Of a stretch of DNA of 55,852 bases, positions 18,765 to 26,514 are shown piece after piece. Each line of letters opens with the position of its first letter. The first letter of the stretch is position 1. The position numbers were made by a program, and so were the translations under genes. The notes below the pieces were generated by a model. It was given only the letters and a program-made list of their open reading frames with translations, was not told where the DNA came from and did not search any database. Location of the stretch: assembly GCF_900096945.1 (NCBI RefSeq), contig NZ_FMKA01000025.1:1-55852 (forward strand). The letters run 5' to 3'. This DNA is from Anaerobium acetethylicum (GTDB lineage Bacteria > Bacillota > Clostridia > Lachnospirales > Lachnospiraceae).

Positions 18765-18830
18765 TTTCTTCTGGCTGCAATATTGTCACAGACAATCGTT
18801 TTATGCCATTACTCTGTTTGTTTTATGAAA

Positions 18831-21725
18831 TTACACTCCTTCGAACACGTCTTCTACAACCAGAGTATTCACATTATCCTTTTTAAATCCTTTGATTGCA
18901 AATACTTCAAGTATTACGATAATGCCTGCCAACAGAACATCAATGGCAATCGCCATAATCTGCCAGTTCAAAAGACCGGTCTGTAAGTTTGCCGGAACAT
19001 ATGCACGGCTGTTAACGACGGTGTAAAGGATATCCTTTGATGCCTGACGCATTGCCTTTACGACTGTTGGATTGTCTGTATCAACAATATAGTTTGATCC
19101 TGTATCGTAAGTCGAGAGGCAGAAAGTACCGCCATTTAAGATAGAACGCTCAGCATCCATATATCCAAAGTTTGCGAAGTAATCCGTAAGAACCATTCCT
19201 TTGAATCCCCATTCTCCACGAAGGACATTGTTCAGTAATCCATTATGAGCACCTGCCCATGTTGATCCGATGTAGTTGTAGGAGGACATGATTGCTTCCG
19301 CTCCACCCTGCTTTACAGCGATTTCAAAAGGTTTCAGGTAATTTTCACGGACTGCCTGCTCTGTACTCCAGGTGCAGACCATAGACCATCTGTTGGTTTC
19401 CTGTTCATTCAAGGCAAAATGTTTTACATAAGAATATACGCCGTGTTCTTTTGCTCCCTGAACACTGTTTGCAACCATGGTTCCTGCAAGGAATCCATCT
19501 TCTGAATAGTATTCAAAGTTACGTCCTGCCAGTGCATTTCTATGCGTGTTTGTAGATGGTGCATACCATCCGGACACATTCATCTGATCTGCCATTGCCC
19601 CGATACTTTCACCGAATTTTAAGGAAAGGTCTGTATTCCATGTATTTGCAAGTACAACATTGCTTGGCATTGCGATGGAACCTACTCCAGTGAAGTTGTT
19701 GTTGATTGCAGCCGGCCCATCACAGTCCGTGGTACGTACTTTTACGATACCCGAAGCTTCCGCTGTTGAGTACCCTCCAAGAGCGATCATGTCTGTCATC
19801 TCGGATACAGTCAGCTCGTCCAGCAACGCATCCCATCGCTCATCATCATACTCTGCACCACGAAGATCCGCCAGCTCCAGACCATTATCAGCTCCGGTTG
19901 CAGGCATTTCATCTGCTTCGTCGGTATAGTCATTTACATCAAAGTTGCTGTTATTTACGAAGCTCGCCTTGTCTTCTTCTGACATGCTGAATGATGTCGG
20001 TGCAGCTACAGCCTCTTCGTAATTTGCGAATCCGTCTGCACGGCTCAAATAAATGTTCTCTGTGCCTTCAGAAGCTGCAAACTGATTTACTGCTGCTGTT
20101 TCATCTGTAGAACGCGGATTGCCTTCATCATATACAATTTTAGCATCAACTGTATAAGTTTCAGAATCAAGTACTGTATGAGAATCGCTATTAATACTGA
20201 TTGCATAATCACCAGCATCCAGTATGTAACTGCCTTCTCCATAAGTATCATAAGAAGCCATATCCTCTTCGTTGAATGTGATTGTGATTACTTCAGATTC
20301 GCCTGGCTCTAAGCTTTCTGTTTTATCATAAGCTACCAGATTTGCAGCAGATTTCTCCACTCCTCCATTTTCGTATGGCGGATTATAATATACTTCTACC
20401 ACATCTTTTCCGGTGACATCACCTGTATTTGTTACAGTTACGTCAAAACTGATACTTCCATCCGATACCTGTAACCCGCCCATCTCCTGTTCAAAAGAGG
20501 TGTAGCTTAATCCATGTCCAAATGGATACTGTACCGTGCTGCCATAGTCAATCAGTCCTTCTGCTGCAGCAGTCTCATAATAACGATATCCCACATAAAT
20601 GCCTTCCACATAATTAACGAAGGTCGGGAGTGCATTCGGCATAAATGCATCGTCTTCTGAAATCTGGAATTCATCCATATTGTCATAAGTAAAGGAGCCA
20701 AAATTGTTCCATGATGGAGACTGGGTCAGATCATATACGAATGTATCAGCTGATTTACCGGACGGGTTTACTTCTCCAGCGAGAATTTTACCAAGGGCAT
20801 TGAATCCGCTCTGTCCCATTCCCGGACACCAGATAACGCTCTTGATCTGGTCGTATTCATCTGCAATGCCAAGTTCCATAACATTGGCACTGTTGCATAC
20901 CAGAATAACGTTATCAAAGTTTTCACAAACATATGCAACCAGGTCTTCTTCACTCTGGCTCAGCTGCAGATAATGCTCTCCGGCTTCAAAATCATTGTAA
21001 TCCTCGGAGTTGTTCTCATATGTCACCTTACTCATATCCCTTGGCAGATCATAATGCTCTCCGCCAACTCTGGATACAACGACCATTGCTACATCCGAGA
21101 ATTCCTTTGAATCTTCCATCAATTCATCTGAGTAGCTGTCTACCGTTGGTTCTGGTAAAGTGAAATCCTGTGCCCACATACCAATTTCCGGTCTTGCTTC
21201 CCTGTATGCTGTGTAGAAATCACTTAATCCTGCATTGGTCTCAAGTCCGGCATTGTTTAACCCTTCCAGAAGACTTACGATCGGATAGTCATCATTCATG
21301 GATCCTGATCCGGTTCCCCCATAACAAGGATTTGTGGATGACCATCCAAACACGTTGATTGTATTGTTATCTGCTAACGGAAGAAGACTATCATCATTTT
21401 CCATCATTACAATACCTTCTGCCGCAATTTCTTCGCTTAATGCGGATGATTCCTCTAGTGTTTCTTCTTCAATGGATCCATTTCCTGTTGCCAGGGAAAT
21501 CATTGTTGACATTGGTCCGAAACAAACCAGATTCAAAATGACTACGACTGCCATCAGCATGGCGATCCAGGATTGTCTTCTTACAAATTTCTTAATTGGC
21601 GTCCTTCGCTTCCTTACTGCAATTGTCACCACAATTGCCAAAACAAGAAGAACTGCGAAGACGATCAAATACACCCTCAGCAGATTCAGGATCGATATTA
21701 CATCACTCCAGTTAATACCTAACAT
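18831..21725 (-). CDS. Membrane-anchored GH3 glycosidase with swapped domain order
   Basis: 964 residues. Two N-terminal membrane helices (~12-36 and ~52-75) are followed first by the GH3 alpha/beta sandwich domain (EEIAAEGIVMMENDDSLLPL, usually C-terminal), then a fibronectin III-like domain (~430-540). Only then comes the catalytic TIM barrel (~620-905), with KHFALNEQETNR and the nucleophile Asp in GMVLTDYF. A last helix (~923-945) re-enters the membrane. This permuted order is known from rumen Butyrivibrio and Ruminococcus beta-glucosidases. Both ends being membrane-bound places the enzyme at the cell surface. The substrate is unknown, probably beta-glucosides. Start supported by AAGGAGG. 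Single-gene unit. Confidence 0.88.
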   Translation of the reverse strand: MLGINWSDVISILNLLRVYLIVFAVLLVLAIVVTIAVRKRRTPIKKFVRRQSWIAMLMAVVVILNLVCFGPMSTMISLATGNGSIEEETLEESSALSEEIAAEGIVMMENDDSLLPLADNNTINVFGWSSTNPCYGGTGSGSMNDDYPIVSLLEGLNNAGLETNAGLSDFYTAYREARPEIGMWAQDFTLPEPTVDSYSDELMEDSKEFSDVAMVVVSRVGGEHYDLPRDMSKVTYENNSEDYNDFEAGEHYLQLSQSEEDLVAYVCENFDNVILVCNSANVMELGIADEYDQIKSVIWCPGMGQSGFNALGKILAGEVNPSGKSADTFVYDLTQSPSWNNFGSFTYDNMDEFQISEDDAFMPNALPTFVNYVEGIYVGYRYYETAAAEGLIDYGSTVQYPFGHGLSYTSFEQEMGGLQVSDGSISFDVTVTNTGDVTGKDVVEVYYNPPYENGGVEKSAANLVAYDKTESLEPGESEVITITFNEEDMASYDTYGEGSYILDAGDYAISINSDSHTVLDSETYTVDAKIVYDEGNPRSTDETAAVNQFAASEGTENIYLSRADGFANYEEAVAAPTSFSMSEEDKASFVNNSNFDVNDYTDEADEMPATGADNGLELADLRGAEYDDERWDALLDELTVSEMTDMIALGGYSTAEASGIVKVRTTDCDGPAAINNNFTGVGSIAMPSNVVLANTWNTDLSLKFGESIGAMADQMNVSGWYAPSTNTHRNALAGRNFEYYSEDGFLAGTMVANSVQGAKEHGVYSYVKHFALNEQETNRWSMVCTWSTEQAVRENYLKPFEIAVKQGGAEAIMSSYNYIGSTWAGAHNGLLNNVLRGEWGFKGMVLTDYFANFGYMDAERSILNGGTFCLSTYDTGSNYIVDTDNPTVVKAMRQASKDILYTVVNSRAYVPANLQTGLLNWQIMAIAIDVLLAGIIVILEVFAIKGFKKDNVNTLVVEDVFEGV

Positions 21726-21817
21726 TCTTCATCCTCCTTAAAAATATCCCTAAACCTAATGTGTTGCAAAGCTGCTGCATGCATGTCAGACTTTATTAAT
21801 ATATATAAACACAAAAC

Positions 21818-21866
21818 CAGAACCATAACCGTTTGTGGTGATAATCGGTTATGGTTCTGGTTTTTT
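21818..21866 (-). terminator. Terminator of the kinase-regulator operon
   Basis: AACCAGAACCATAACCG pairs with CGGTTATGGTTCTGGTT around a 14-base loop, with TTTT on either strand. It begins 4 bases past the kinase stop. Confidence 0.85.
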
Positions 21867-21869
21867 CGG

Positions 21870-23186
21870 TCAGGATTCTGTTGGGAAGAAGATATCAAGA
21901 TAGAAGGTATCTTTCCTGTTCTGCATCACAACGTTTCCGTGATATTTTTCTGTAATATACTGAATGGATTGTACTCCGAATCCATGGTGATTTTTATCTT
22001 TCTTCGATGTTACCGGCAGGCCATTCTGAAATTCCACTTTTTCTTTACAATAATTCTCCACATGGATACTCTTCATCCCCTGTCTGAAGCCTATGTTCAT
22101 GCTTATGACGCGCTTATCTATATCATGTTCTTTCATGACACTTTCGATTGCATTATCCAATGCATTTCCCAGAAGCACATAGAGATCGTCCGGAGAAATA
22201 AAAGAAAGAATATCCCCATCCGCCATACAGCTGAACTGGATCCGATACTCATCACAGAGGAGTGTTTTCTCCTGGAGCAAAAGGTTCAGCGCCTCATTCC
22301 CGGTATGATAGACTGAATCGTAGATAGAAATCGCTTTTCTCAGATCATCCACATATTCCTGTCTTTTATCTGTATTGTTCATCATTCCCAACGCCTTCAT
22401 CTGATACTTGATATCATGACATTTTCGGTTGATGATAGAAATGCTTTCCTTGGACATCTGTAACTGACTGCCTTGCGTATGGATCAGCTGCTCCATGAAT
22501 TCGTTCTGCTTACTGATCATATTCATACGCGATACCGCATATTCCATGCTGATGACCAGTGCACAGCTGATAATGGCATATAATTTGCAGATCACAGTTC
22601 CAAGGATCTGAGCTGCTTCACTACCGTCCTGGCTTTCAACAGAGGTCCAGACGCTCAGGCACACAGAAAAGAATAAAATCAGCACCGCCAAAGCCACCAT
22701 CCTCGGGTCTCGTTCCCGCCGTTCTCCGGCGAACTCATTTCTTCTTATGACCTGAAAATACGCGGCAAGCAAAACCAAGAACTGGACGCCCATATTAAAA
22801 AGTGTATCCGCAGCTGCACCTATATCTGCTTCAAAAAGATAGTACTGCATTATTGCATAAATCGAATATCCCATATGCTGCAGTGCATATCCGCATGTTG
22901 TAATGAACACAACTTCAATATTAGGGATGTCGTAACACAGCTTTATCACTGCAACGCTGCATGCAAATATGATAAAATACATAAGTATGTTGGATCCGGA
23001 TAGCCTTCCGTAATAAATCGCCGCTATAATTCCTATTCCGCACAACACATACAGCAGCTCTGCAAATAGAAATCTCACTGCAAAATGTTCTCTGTGTTTT
23101 GCCCTCCACGCGAACAGCAGCTGAGAAATCTGCAGGGGGGCCATAAATCCGAACAATGCAATGCCGTTATCAAAAATAATATCCAT
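21870..23186 (-). CDS. AgrC-like GHKL sensor histidine kinase
   Basis: 438 residues. Six or seven N-terminal membrane helices form the sensor, then a coiled-coil dimerisation helix with the phospho-acceptor region NRKCHDIKYQMKAL (His in the HDIK motif), then a GHKL ATPase with N-box LLGNALDNAIES and G-box HHGFGVQSIQYITEKYHGN. Such kinases partner LytTR regulators, often sensing peptides; no AgrB or AgrD gene is nearby. The ATG at 23186 shares one base with the regulator stop (TAATG), so translation is coupled; a start 150 bases upstream would run through the regulator gene. Parts of it recur as a fossil at 16.7 kb. Confidence 0.92.
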   Translation of the reverse strand: MDIIFDNGIALFGFMAPLQISQLLFAWRAKHREHFAVRFLFAELLYVLCGIGIIAAIYYGRLSGSNILMYFIIFACSVAVIKLCYDIPNIEVVFITTCGYALQHMGYSIYAIMQYYLFEADIGAAADTLFNMGVQFLVLLAAYFQVIRRNEFAGERRERDPRMVALAVLILFFSVCLSVWTSVESQDGSEAAQILGTVICKLYAIISCALVISMEYAVSRMNMISKQNEFMEQLIHTQGSQLQMSKESISIINRKCHDIKYQMKALGMMNNTDKRQEYVDDLRKAISIYDSVYHTGNEALNLLLQEKTLLCDEYRIQFSCMADGDILSFISPDDLYVLLGNALDNAIESVMKEHDIDKRVISMNIGFRQGMKSIHVENYCKEKVEFQNGLPVTSKKDKNHHGFGVQSIQYITEKYHGNVVMQNRKDTFYLDIFFPTES

Positions 23187-23893
23187 TATACTGCCCCTCC
23201 AAAATACTGTGCAAATTTCAGCATGAACTCTTTTTTCTGCCTCCTGGCAATTGGAAGCAGATCTCCATTCACCAGCAGATTGTCTGCTCTCACTTCGCTG
23301 ACATGGGCAAGATTGACAATAGAGCCAGAGCAGCATTTAGAAAATCCGTATTGTTCTAATTCCTCTTCCATCGCGGTAATCGTTGTTCTCTGCCGAAATT
23401 CACCTTTTTGTGTGTGAAATACCACATAATTTTTATCCTTTTCCACATAATAGATGGACTGAATCGGAACAATGACAGCGCAACCATCTTTATACAGAAC
23501 CAGGTGTCTGTCTTTACTTCTCTGCGCGTAAAGCAATGCTTTTTCCATTTTTTTTGAGAAATTATAATAGGTCACCGGTTTTACCATAAAGTCAATTGCA
23601 TTGACTTCATATCCATTGATTGCATACTTAATCATATTTGTGACAAAAACAAGTGCCACAGAACTATCTATTTTTCTTAGTTTTCTGGAAGTGTCAATTC
23701 CATCAAGATGCGGCATCTCTACATCCATGAATACCACATCAAAATCCGGTGTATATTCATCCAGAAAATTCAGGCCATTTGCGAAATGTATGATTTCTGT
23801 CGGAATATTATTTTCCTTTCCATACCTCATGATATATTCTTCTAAAACACGATAATCATCGATCTGATCCTCTACGATTGCAATCCTAGCCAT
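23186..23893 (-). CDS. LytTR-domain response regulator
   Basis: 235 residues. The receiver domain has EDQIDD acidic pocket residues, phospho-acceptor Asp in VVFMDVEMPHLDG and the conserved Lys in DFMVKPVTYYNF. The C-terminal LytTR domain (from ~140) has IYYVEKDKNYVVFHT and the family's end pattern of a conserved Leu/Ala-His near the C-terminus. ATAGGGGAACGACC precedes the ATG at 23893. It leads the operon with the kinase gene. LytTR proteins usually act on short direct repeats near their own promoter. Confidence 0.92.
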   Translation of the reverse strand: MARIAIVEDQIDDYRVLEEYIMRYGKENNIPTEIIHFANGLNFLDEYTPDFDVVFMDVEMPHLDGIDTSRKLRKIDSSVALVFVTNMIKYAINGYEVNAIDFMVKPVTYYNFSKKMEKALLYAQRSKDRHLVLYKDGCAVIVPIQSIYYVEKDKNYVVFHTQKGEFRQRTTITAMEEELEQYGFSKCCSGSIVNLAHVSEVRADNLLVNGDLLPIARRQKKEFMLKFAQYFGGAV

Positions 23894-23967
23894 TGGTCGT
23901 TCCCCTATCTTAAAATCCTCCAGCATTTTGCCGGTTTGCGTGCATCATCTGGATTCTAGTCCAAGAA

Positions 23968-24001
23968 ATGCACTTTTTTGACAATACTATAATACTTGTC
24001 T
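23968..24001 (-). promoter_or_regulatory. Conserved dyad upstream of the LytTR regulator gene
   Basis: The dyad GACAAGTATTATAGTATTGTC (minus-strand sense) lies about 85 bases upstream of the regulator start. The surrounding 34-base block recurs with one indel at 16737-16768, so it was part of the ancestral locus. TATTAT/TATAGT inside it could serve as the -10. The rest of the 344-base gap holds repeat copy D and the toxin-antitoxin promoter. Confidence 0.5.
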
Positions 24002-24036
24002 GTGAAATGCAATAGTTATATTTATGAATATCTACT

Positions 24037-24120
24037 TGTAACTGTTCAGAACCCTTGTACTGCGAGGTTTTTTTCTTTCACTCTTGGTGACTTTGAAGGA
24101 CATCGTCGTGAATAGTTACA
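24037..24120. repeat. 84-bp inverted-repeat element (copy D)
   Basis: It starts TGTAACTGTTCAGAA and ends CGTGAATAGTTACA (reverse complement TGTAACTATTCACG). The interior differs from the 24.9 kb copy, so it shares termini only. It lies upstream of the toxin-antitoxin promoter. Confidence 0.65.
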
Positions 24121-24163
24121 CTTGTTATCTGATGCATGAAGAACTAAGTTTTTTTATGATACA

Positions 24164-24192
24164 TTGAACAGCTGCCCATTACATAGTATAAT
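24164..24192 (+). promoter_or_regulatory. Promoter of the toxin-antitoxin operon
   Basis: TTGAAC, a 17-base spacer and a perfect TATAAT, 45 bases before the antitoxin ATG. Confidence 0.75.
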
Positions 24193-24237
24193 ACAGGTAT
24201 AATTCTATTATAATATTACAAGAAAGTGGTGATTACT

Positions 24238-24519
24238 ATGAAAACGATTATTAAACCATCCGCAACAATCAGACAAAATTACAACGAAATTTCAAAGTTA
24301 TGCAGAGAAACAGGCGAGCCTGTTTTCCTGACCAAGAATGGTGAAGGTGACTTAGTTGTTATGGACATCGCGACTTACGATCAAAGAGAAATACAATTAG
24401 AACTTCGCGAAAAACTGGTTGAAATCGAGGAACAAAGACGTGCTGGGATTTCTGACATTCCAGCACGCACAGTTAGCAATAATCTTCGTGCTTTAATCAA
24501 GGAGAAAGCCCATGTATAA
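24238..24519 (+). CDS. Type II antitoxin, Phd/YefM (RelB-like) family
   Basis: 93 residues. The N-terminal Phd/YefM fold is typical: IIKPSATIRQNYNEISKLCRETGEPVFLTKNGEGDLVVMDIATYDQ, i.e. a DNA-binding N-terminus with the strand LTKNGEGDLVVM. The charged C-terminal tail would wrap the toxin. The ATG at 24238 is preferred over GTG codons just before it because GAAAGTGG fits as the ribosome site. It overlaps the toxin gene by 8 bases. It should autorepress the operon together with the toxin. Confidence 0.9.
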   Translation: MKTIIKPSATIRQNYNEISKLCRETGEPVFLTKNGEGDLVVMDIATYDQREIQLELREKLVEIEEQRRAGISDIPARTVSNNLRALIKEKAHV

Positions 24520-24817
24520 AGTTGAGGTCTCTCCTGCCGCCAATGGCATTTTAGAAGAATATGCCTTAAGATGTCTTTCGGATAATGGAGAAGAATGTGC
24601 ACTTAGGTTGCTGGATTCCTATGACCAAAAAATTTCTTTTCTAGAATCCGAACCTCTCATTGGATGTGCCAGACTTCGTTATGTCCCTTCTAAATACCGA
24701 GTCTTAAATTTCTGGCCGCATCTCTGGTTTGTTTTTCAAATCAAGGAATCCGAAAACTGCGTAAAAATCGACTATATTATTGATGACCGCCAGAACTATG
24801 GCGCTTTTCTCCGCTAA
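24512..24817 (+). CDS. Type II toxin, RelE/ParE superfamily
   Basis: 101 residues. The RelE/ParE fold is suggested by YKVEVSPAANGILEEYALRCL at the N-terminus and YRVLNFWPHLWFVFQIKES...VKIDYIIDDRQNYGAFL at the C-terminus, which follows the usual strand order ending with the D-R-N/Q motif. RelE-type members cut mRNA in the ribosome and ParE-type members poison gyrase; the basic catalytic residues are too few to decide. It overlaps its antitoxin by 8 bases and is followed at once by a terminator. The system is complete. Confidence 0.88.
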   Translation: MYKVEVSPAANGILEEYALRCLSDNGEECALRLLDSYDQKISFLESEPLIGCARLRYVPSKYRVLNFWPHLWFVFQIKESENCVKIDYIIDDRQNYGAFLR

Positions 24818-24832
24818 CTGATTATGGCACAC

Positions 24833-24860
24833 AAAAAGCACTCATCTCTGAGTGCTTTTT
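24833..24860 (+). terminator. Terminator of the toxin-antitoxin operon
   Basis: AAAAAGCACTCA/TGAGTGCTTTTT with a 4-base loop, 15 bases after the toxin stop. Confidence 0.93.
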
Positions 24861-24870
24861 ATCTGAATGT

Positions 24871-24902
24871 GTACCAGGTACCAGGATTATGGTACCTGGT
24901 AC
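24871..24902. repeat. Perfect GTACCAGGTACC inverted repeat
   Basis: GTACCAGGTACC and GGTACCTGGTAC are exact 12-bp arms around AGGATTAT. Each arm contains GGTACC-type subpalindromes. There is no T-run; it lies directly between a terminator and repeat copy E. Confidence 0.7.
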
Positions 24903-24915
24903 CAAAACATCTACT

Positions 24916-25060
24916 TGTAACTATTCAGGACTACGTCTTTCATAGTCACAAATGATGCACACAAATTGCAAAATCTGCAATTTGGCGCATGCATGTCTCG
25001 GGTTTTTATGCAAACTCAGCATAAAAACACCTCGCGAGACAGGAGTTCTGAACAGTTACA
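24916..25060. repeat. Full-length 145-bp inverted-repeat element (copy E)
   Basis: Ends TGTAACTATTCAGGA and TTCTGAACAGTTACA are inverted repeats (12 of 15). Inside are the hairpin AAATTGCA/TGCAATTT and a long stem GTCTCG..GGTTTTTATGC / GCATAAAAACACC..CGAGAC. The element is flanked on both sides by TCTACT (24910-24915 and 25061-25066), a candidate target duplication. It inserted right at the alkD stop codon. Confidence 0.75.
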
Positions 25061-25061
25061 T

Positions 25062-25769
25062 CTACTTTTCCATTGCCATACTTCTTAGATCCTCGGGAAA
25101 CTTCTCTATAGCGTACCTGAGTGCAGTTCGCGGCATCTCCTGTTTGTTTTTCATGACGAAATCAAACACTTCTTTCTGATGGGCTTTGCTTGCTTCTTTC
25201 AGCATCCAGCCATAACCCTTTTGAACCAGGTCATCTTTATCCTTCAACAGGCTTTCAGCAATTTCGAAAATGTCATCGAGAAAAAGACCTTTCCTCGCGG
25301 GCAGGATCAGGGATACTGCAGAGGCACGCCTGTACCACCTGTTATCAGACTTCGTCCACTTTTTGAGTTCCTGGATATATTGCGGATACTGTTCCACGAA
25401 AGAACCGACTGCATGATTGCAGAGCGTATCGCATTTAGCCCAATTGTCTACATAGTTTCCGACCCAGCGTTCGAACATCTGAAAATCATCAGGCTCATAT
25501 TCTTTACGGGTCAGGAACGCCCACTCGAATGCTATATATGCGTCTTCGCAATAACCCGATTTCATCAGCTCCTCGCACAAAGAAAATATTTCCGTTTTAT
25601 TCTTTCCCTTTATCTCTCCATAGTACTTCTTAGCTAATTTCCCCACAATTGCAGATCTTACGCCATAACATACTACCTCTTCTTTAAAAAAGCGCTGCGT
25701 ACTGTTTTTCGTTTTATCATCAGCGTTTTGTTCAAGCTCTTTTCTGATTTCTGATATCATGTGGTCCAT
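25062..25769 (-). CDS. AlkD-like DNA alkylation repair protein (HEAT-repeat glycosylase)
   Basis: 235 residues of helical HEAT-like repeats, matching the AlkD/AlkC family that removes positively charged alkylated purines. Family features are FFKEEVVCYGVRSAIVGKLAKKY, the central WVGNYVDNWAKCDTLCNHAVG (the Trp/Asp residues of the AlkD DNA-binding cleft), DNRWYRRASAVSLILPARK and DLVQKGYGWMLKEASK. No membrane or signal segment. GACGGGAGGATAAAAT precedes the ATG. It is a single gene; its TAG falls inside the TCTACT repeat that borders element copy E. Confidence 0.93.
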   Translation of the reverse strand: MDHMISEIRKELEQNADDKTKNSTQRFFKEEVVCYGVRSAIVGKLAKKYYGEIKGKNKTEIFSLCEELMKSGYCEDAYIAFEWAFLTRKEYEPDDFQMFERWVGNYVDNWAKCDTLCNHAVGSFVEQYPQYIQELKKWTKSDNRWYRRASAVSLILPARKGLFLDDIFEIAESLLKDKDDLVQKGYGWMLKEASKAHQKEVFDFVMKNKQEMPRTALRYAIEKFPEDLRSMAMEK

Positions 25770-25950
25770 ATTTTATCCTCCCGTCAAAGATTGCTGCTGA
25801 ATTTCAAACCAAACTTCTTTCGTATAAATTTTACCACTACGGAATTTTAATTGCTATAGGATATCCATCAATCATCTGTACAATCCTCTATGAATCCGTT
25901 CTTCCATATGCACTTCCAGTGCAATCATCGCACTATTCCTATACATAGCG

Positions 25951-25982
25951 ATATGCCCGGCAGTGTCCACTGCCGGGCATAT
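25951..25982. repeat. Perfect 15-bp hairpin
   Basis: ATATGCCCGGCAGTG and CACTGCCGGGCATAT with a 2-base loop and no T-run on either strand. It occupies the 323-base gap between alkD and the cupin gene together with the gene scrap at 26015; nothing else was recognised there. Confidence 0.75.
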
Positions 25983-26014
25983 ACGGATTTCATATATAGT
26001 TATTTTTCTGATGG

Positions 26015-26065
26015 TTATCTACCGCGACTTTCGCCACCCATCTGGGACTGGGTAGTTGCAGAATC
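26015..26065 (-). pseudogene. 3' scrap of a carbohydrate-binding lipoprotein gene
   Basis: Minus-strand translation gives TTQSQMGGESRGR and a stop, against TQSQMGGGKRGR and a stop at the end of the gene at 31930. The nucleotide match runs through CACCCATCTGGGACTG. Upstream of ~26065 the similarity ends. It is a decayed remnant of a paralogous gene. Confidence 0.65.
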
Positions 26066-26092
26066 TTTTTTTGCAGCATGCTCTTTTACATT

Positions 26093-26473
26093 CTACAGAC
26101 TTTCCTGTATCTGTCTGTGGTGTTCTTCTAAAATCGGTTTCACAATTGTCTTTTCCATATTTTTATTTTCTATAATCAGCACATCCGTTCCTGGATCTAT
26201 TACAATTGCATGCCATTCTTTTTCTTCTAACACGACTGCCTCTTTTCTTTTCAGGTCATGAATCTGTACTTTTCCATCATTCTCATCCAAAACCAGAAGT
26301 TTCGCTTTTCCATCTAGTAAAACAAAAGCCTCGTCTGAATCCAGATGGCACCCCCAATTACTAAGAGCCTCTATTCCATTTATCTCCTTCTTATAGCTGT
26401 GAAGAGCAATCCTCCATGACTCACTTTCATATAACACATTGAATCCTTCGCCATGCACTTTACGAAGCTTCAT
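26093..26473 (-). CDS. Small cupin-like protein of the TRAP operon
   Basis: 126 residues forming a single predicted beta-barrel: NWGCHLDSDEAFVLLDGKAKLLV resembles cupin motif 1 (the metal His and Glu partly kept) and EKEWHAIVIDPGTDVLIIEN resembles motif 2. It is too small to be a multi-domain enzyme. It is the last gene of the UroD-TRAP operon, starting 42 bases after the UroD stop with AAGAAAGGAAGG. It may bind or isomerise the imported compound, or act as a sensor. Confidence 0.7.
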   Translation of the reverse strand: MKLRKVHGEGFNVLYESESWRIALHSYKKEINGIEALSNWGCHLDSDEAFVLLDGKAKLLVLDENDGKVQIHDLKRKEAVVLEEKEWHAIVIDPGTDVLIIENKNMEKTIVKPILEEHHRQIQESL

Positions 26474-26514
26474 ATTGCCTTCCTTTCTTATGTAATAATA
26501 ATGACAAGGTGTTT

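Noticed and set aside
21870-23893. Complete agr-type quorum-sensing system
   Set aside because: The kinase and LytTR regulator resemble AgrC/AgrA, but no AgrB protease or AgrD-like peptide gene was found in the flanks.
24031-24126. Target-site duplication around repeat copy D
   Set aside because: Left flank TCTACT has no match on the right (CTTGTT), so no duplication can be claimed.
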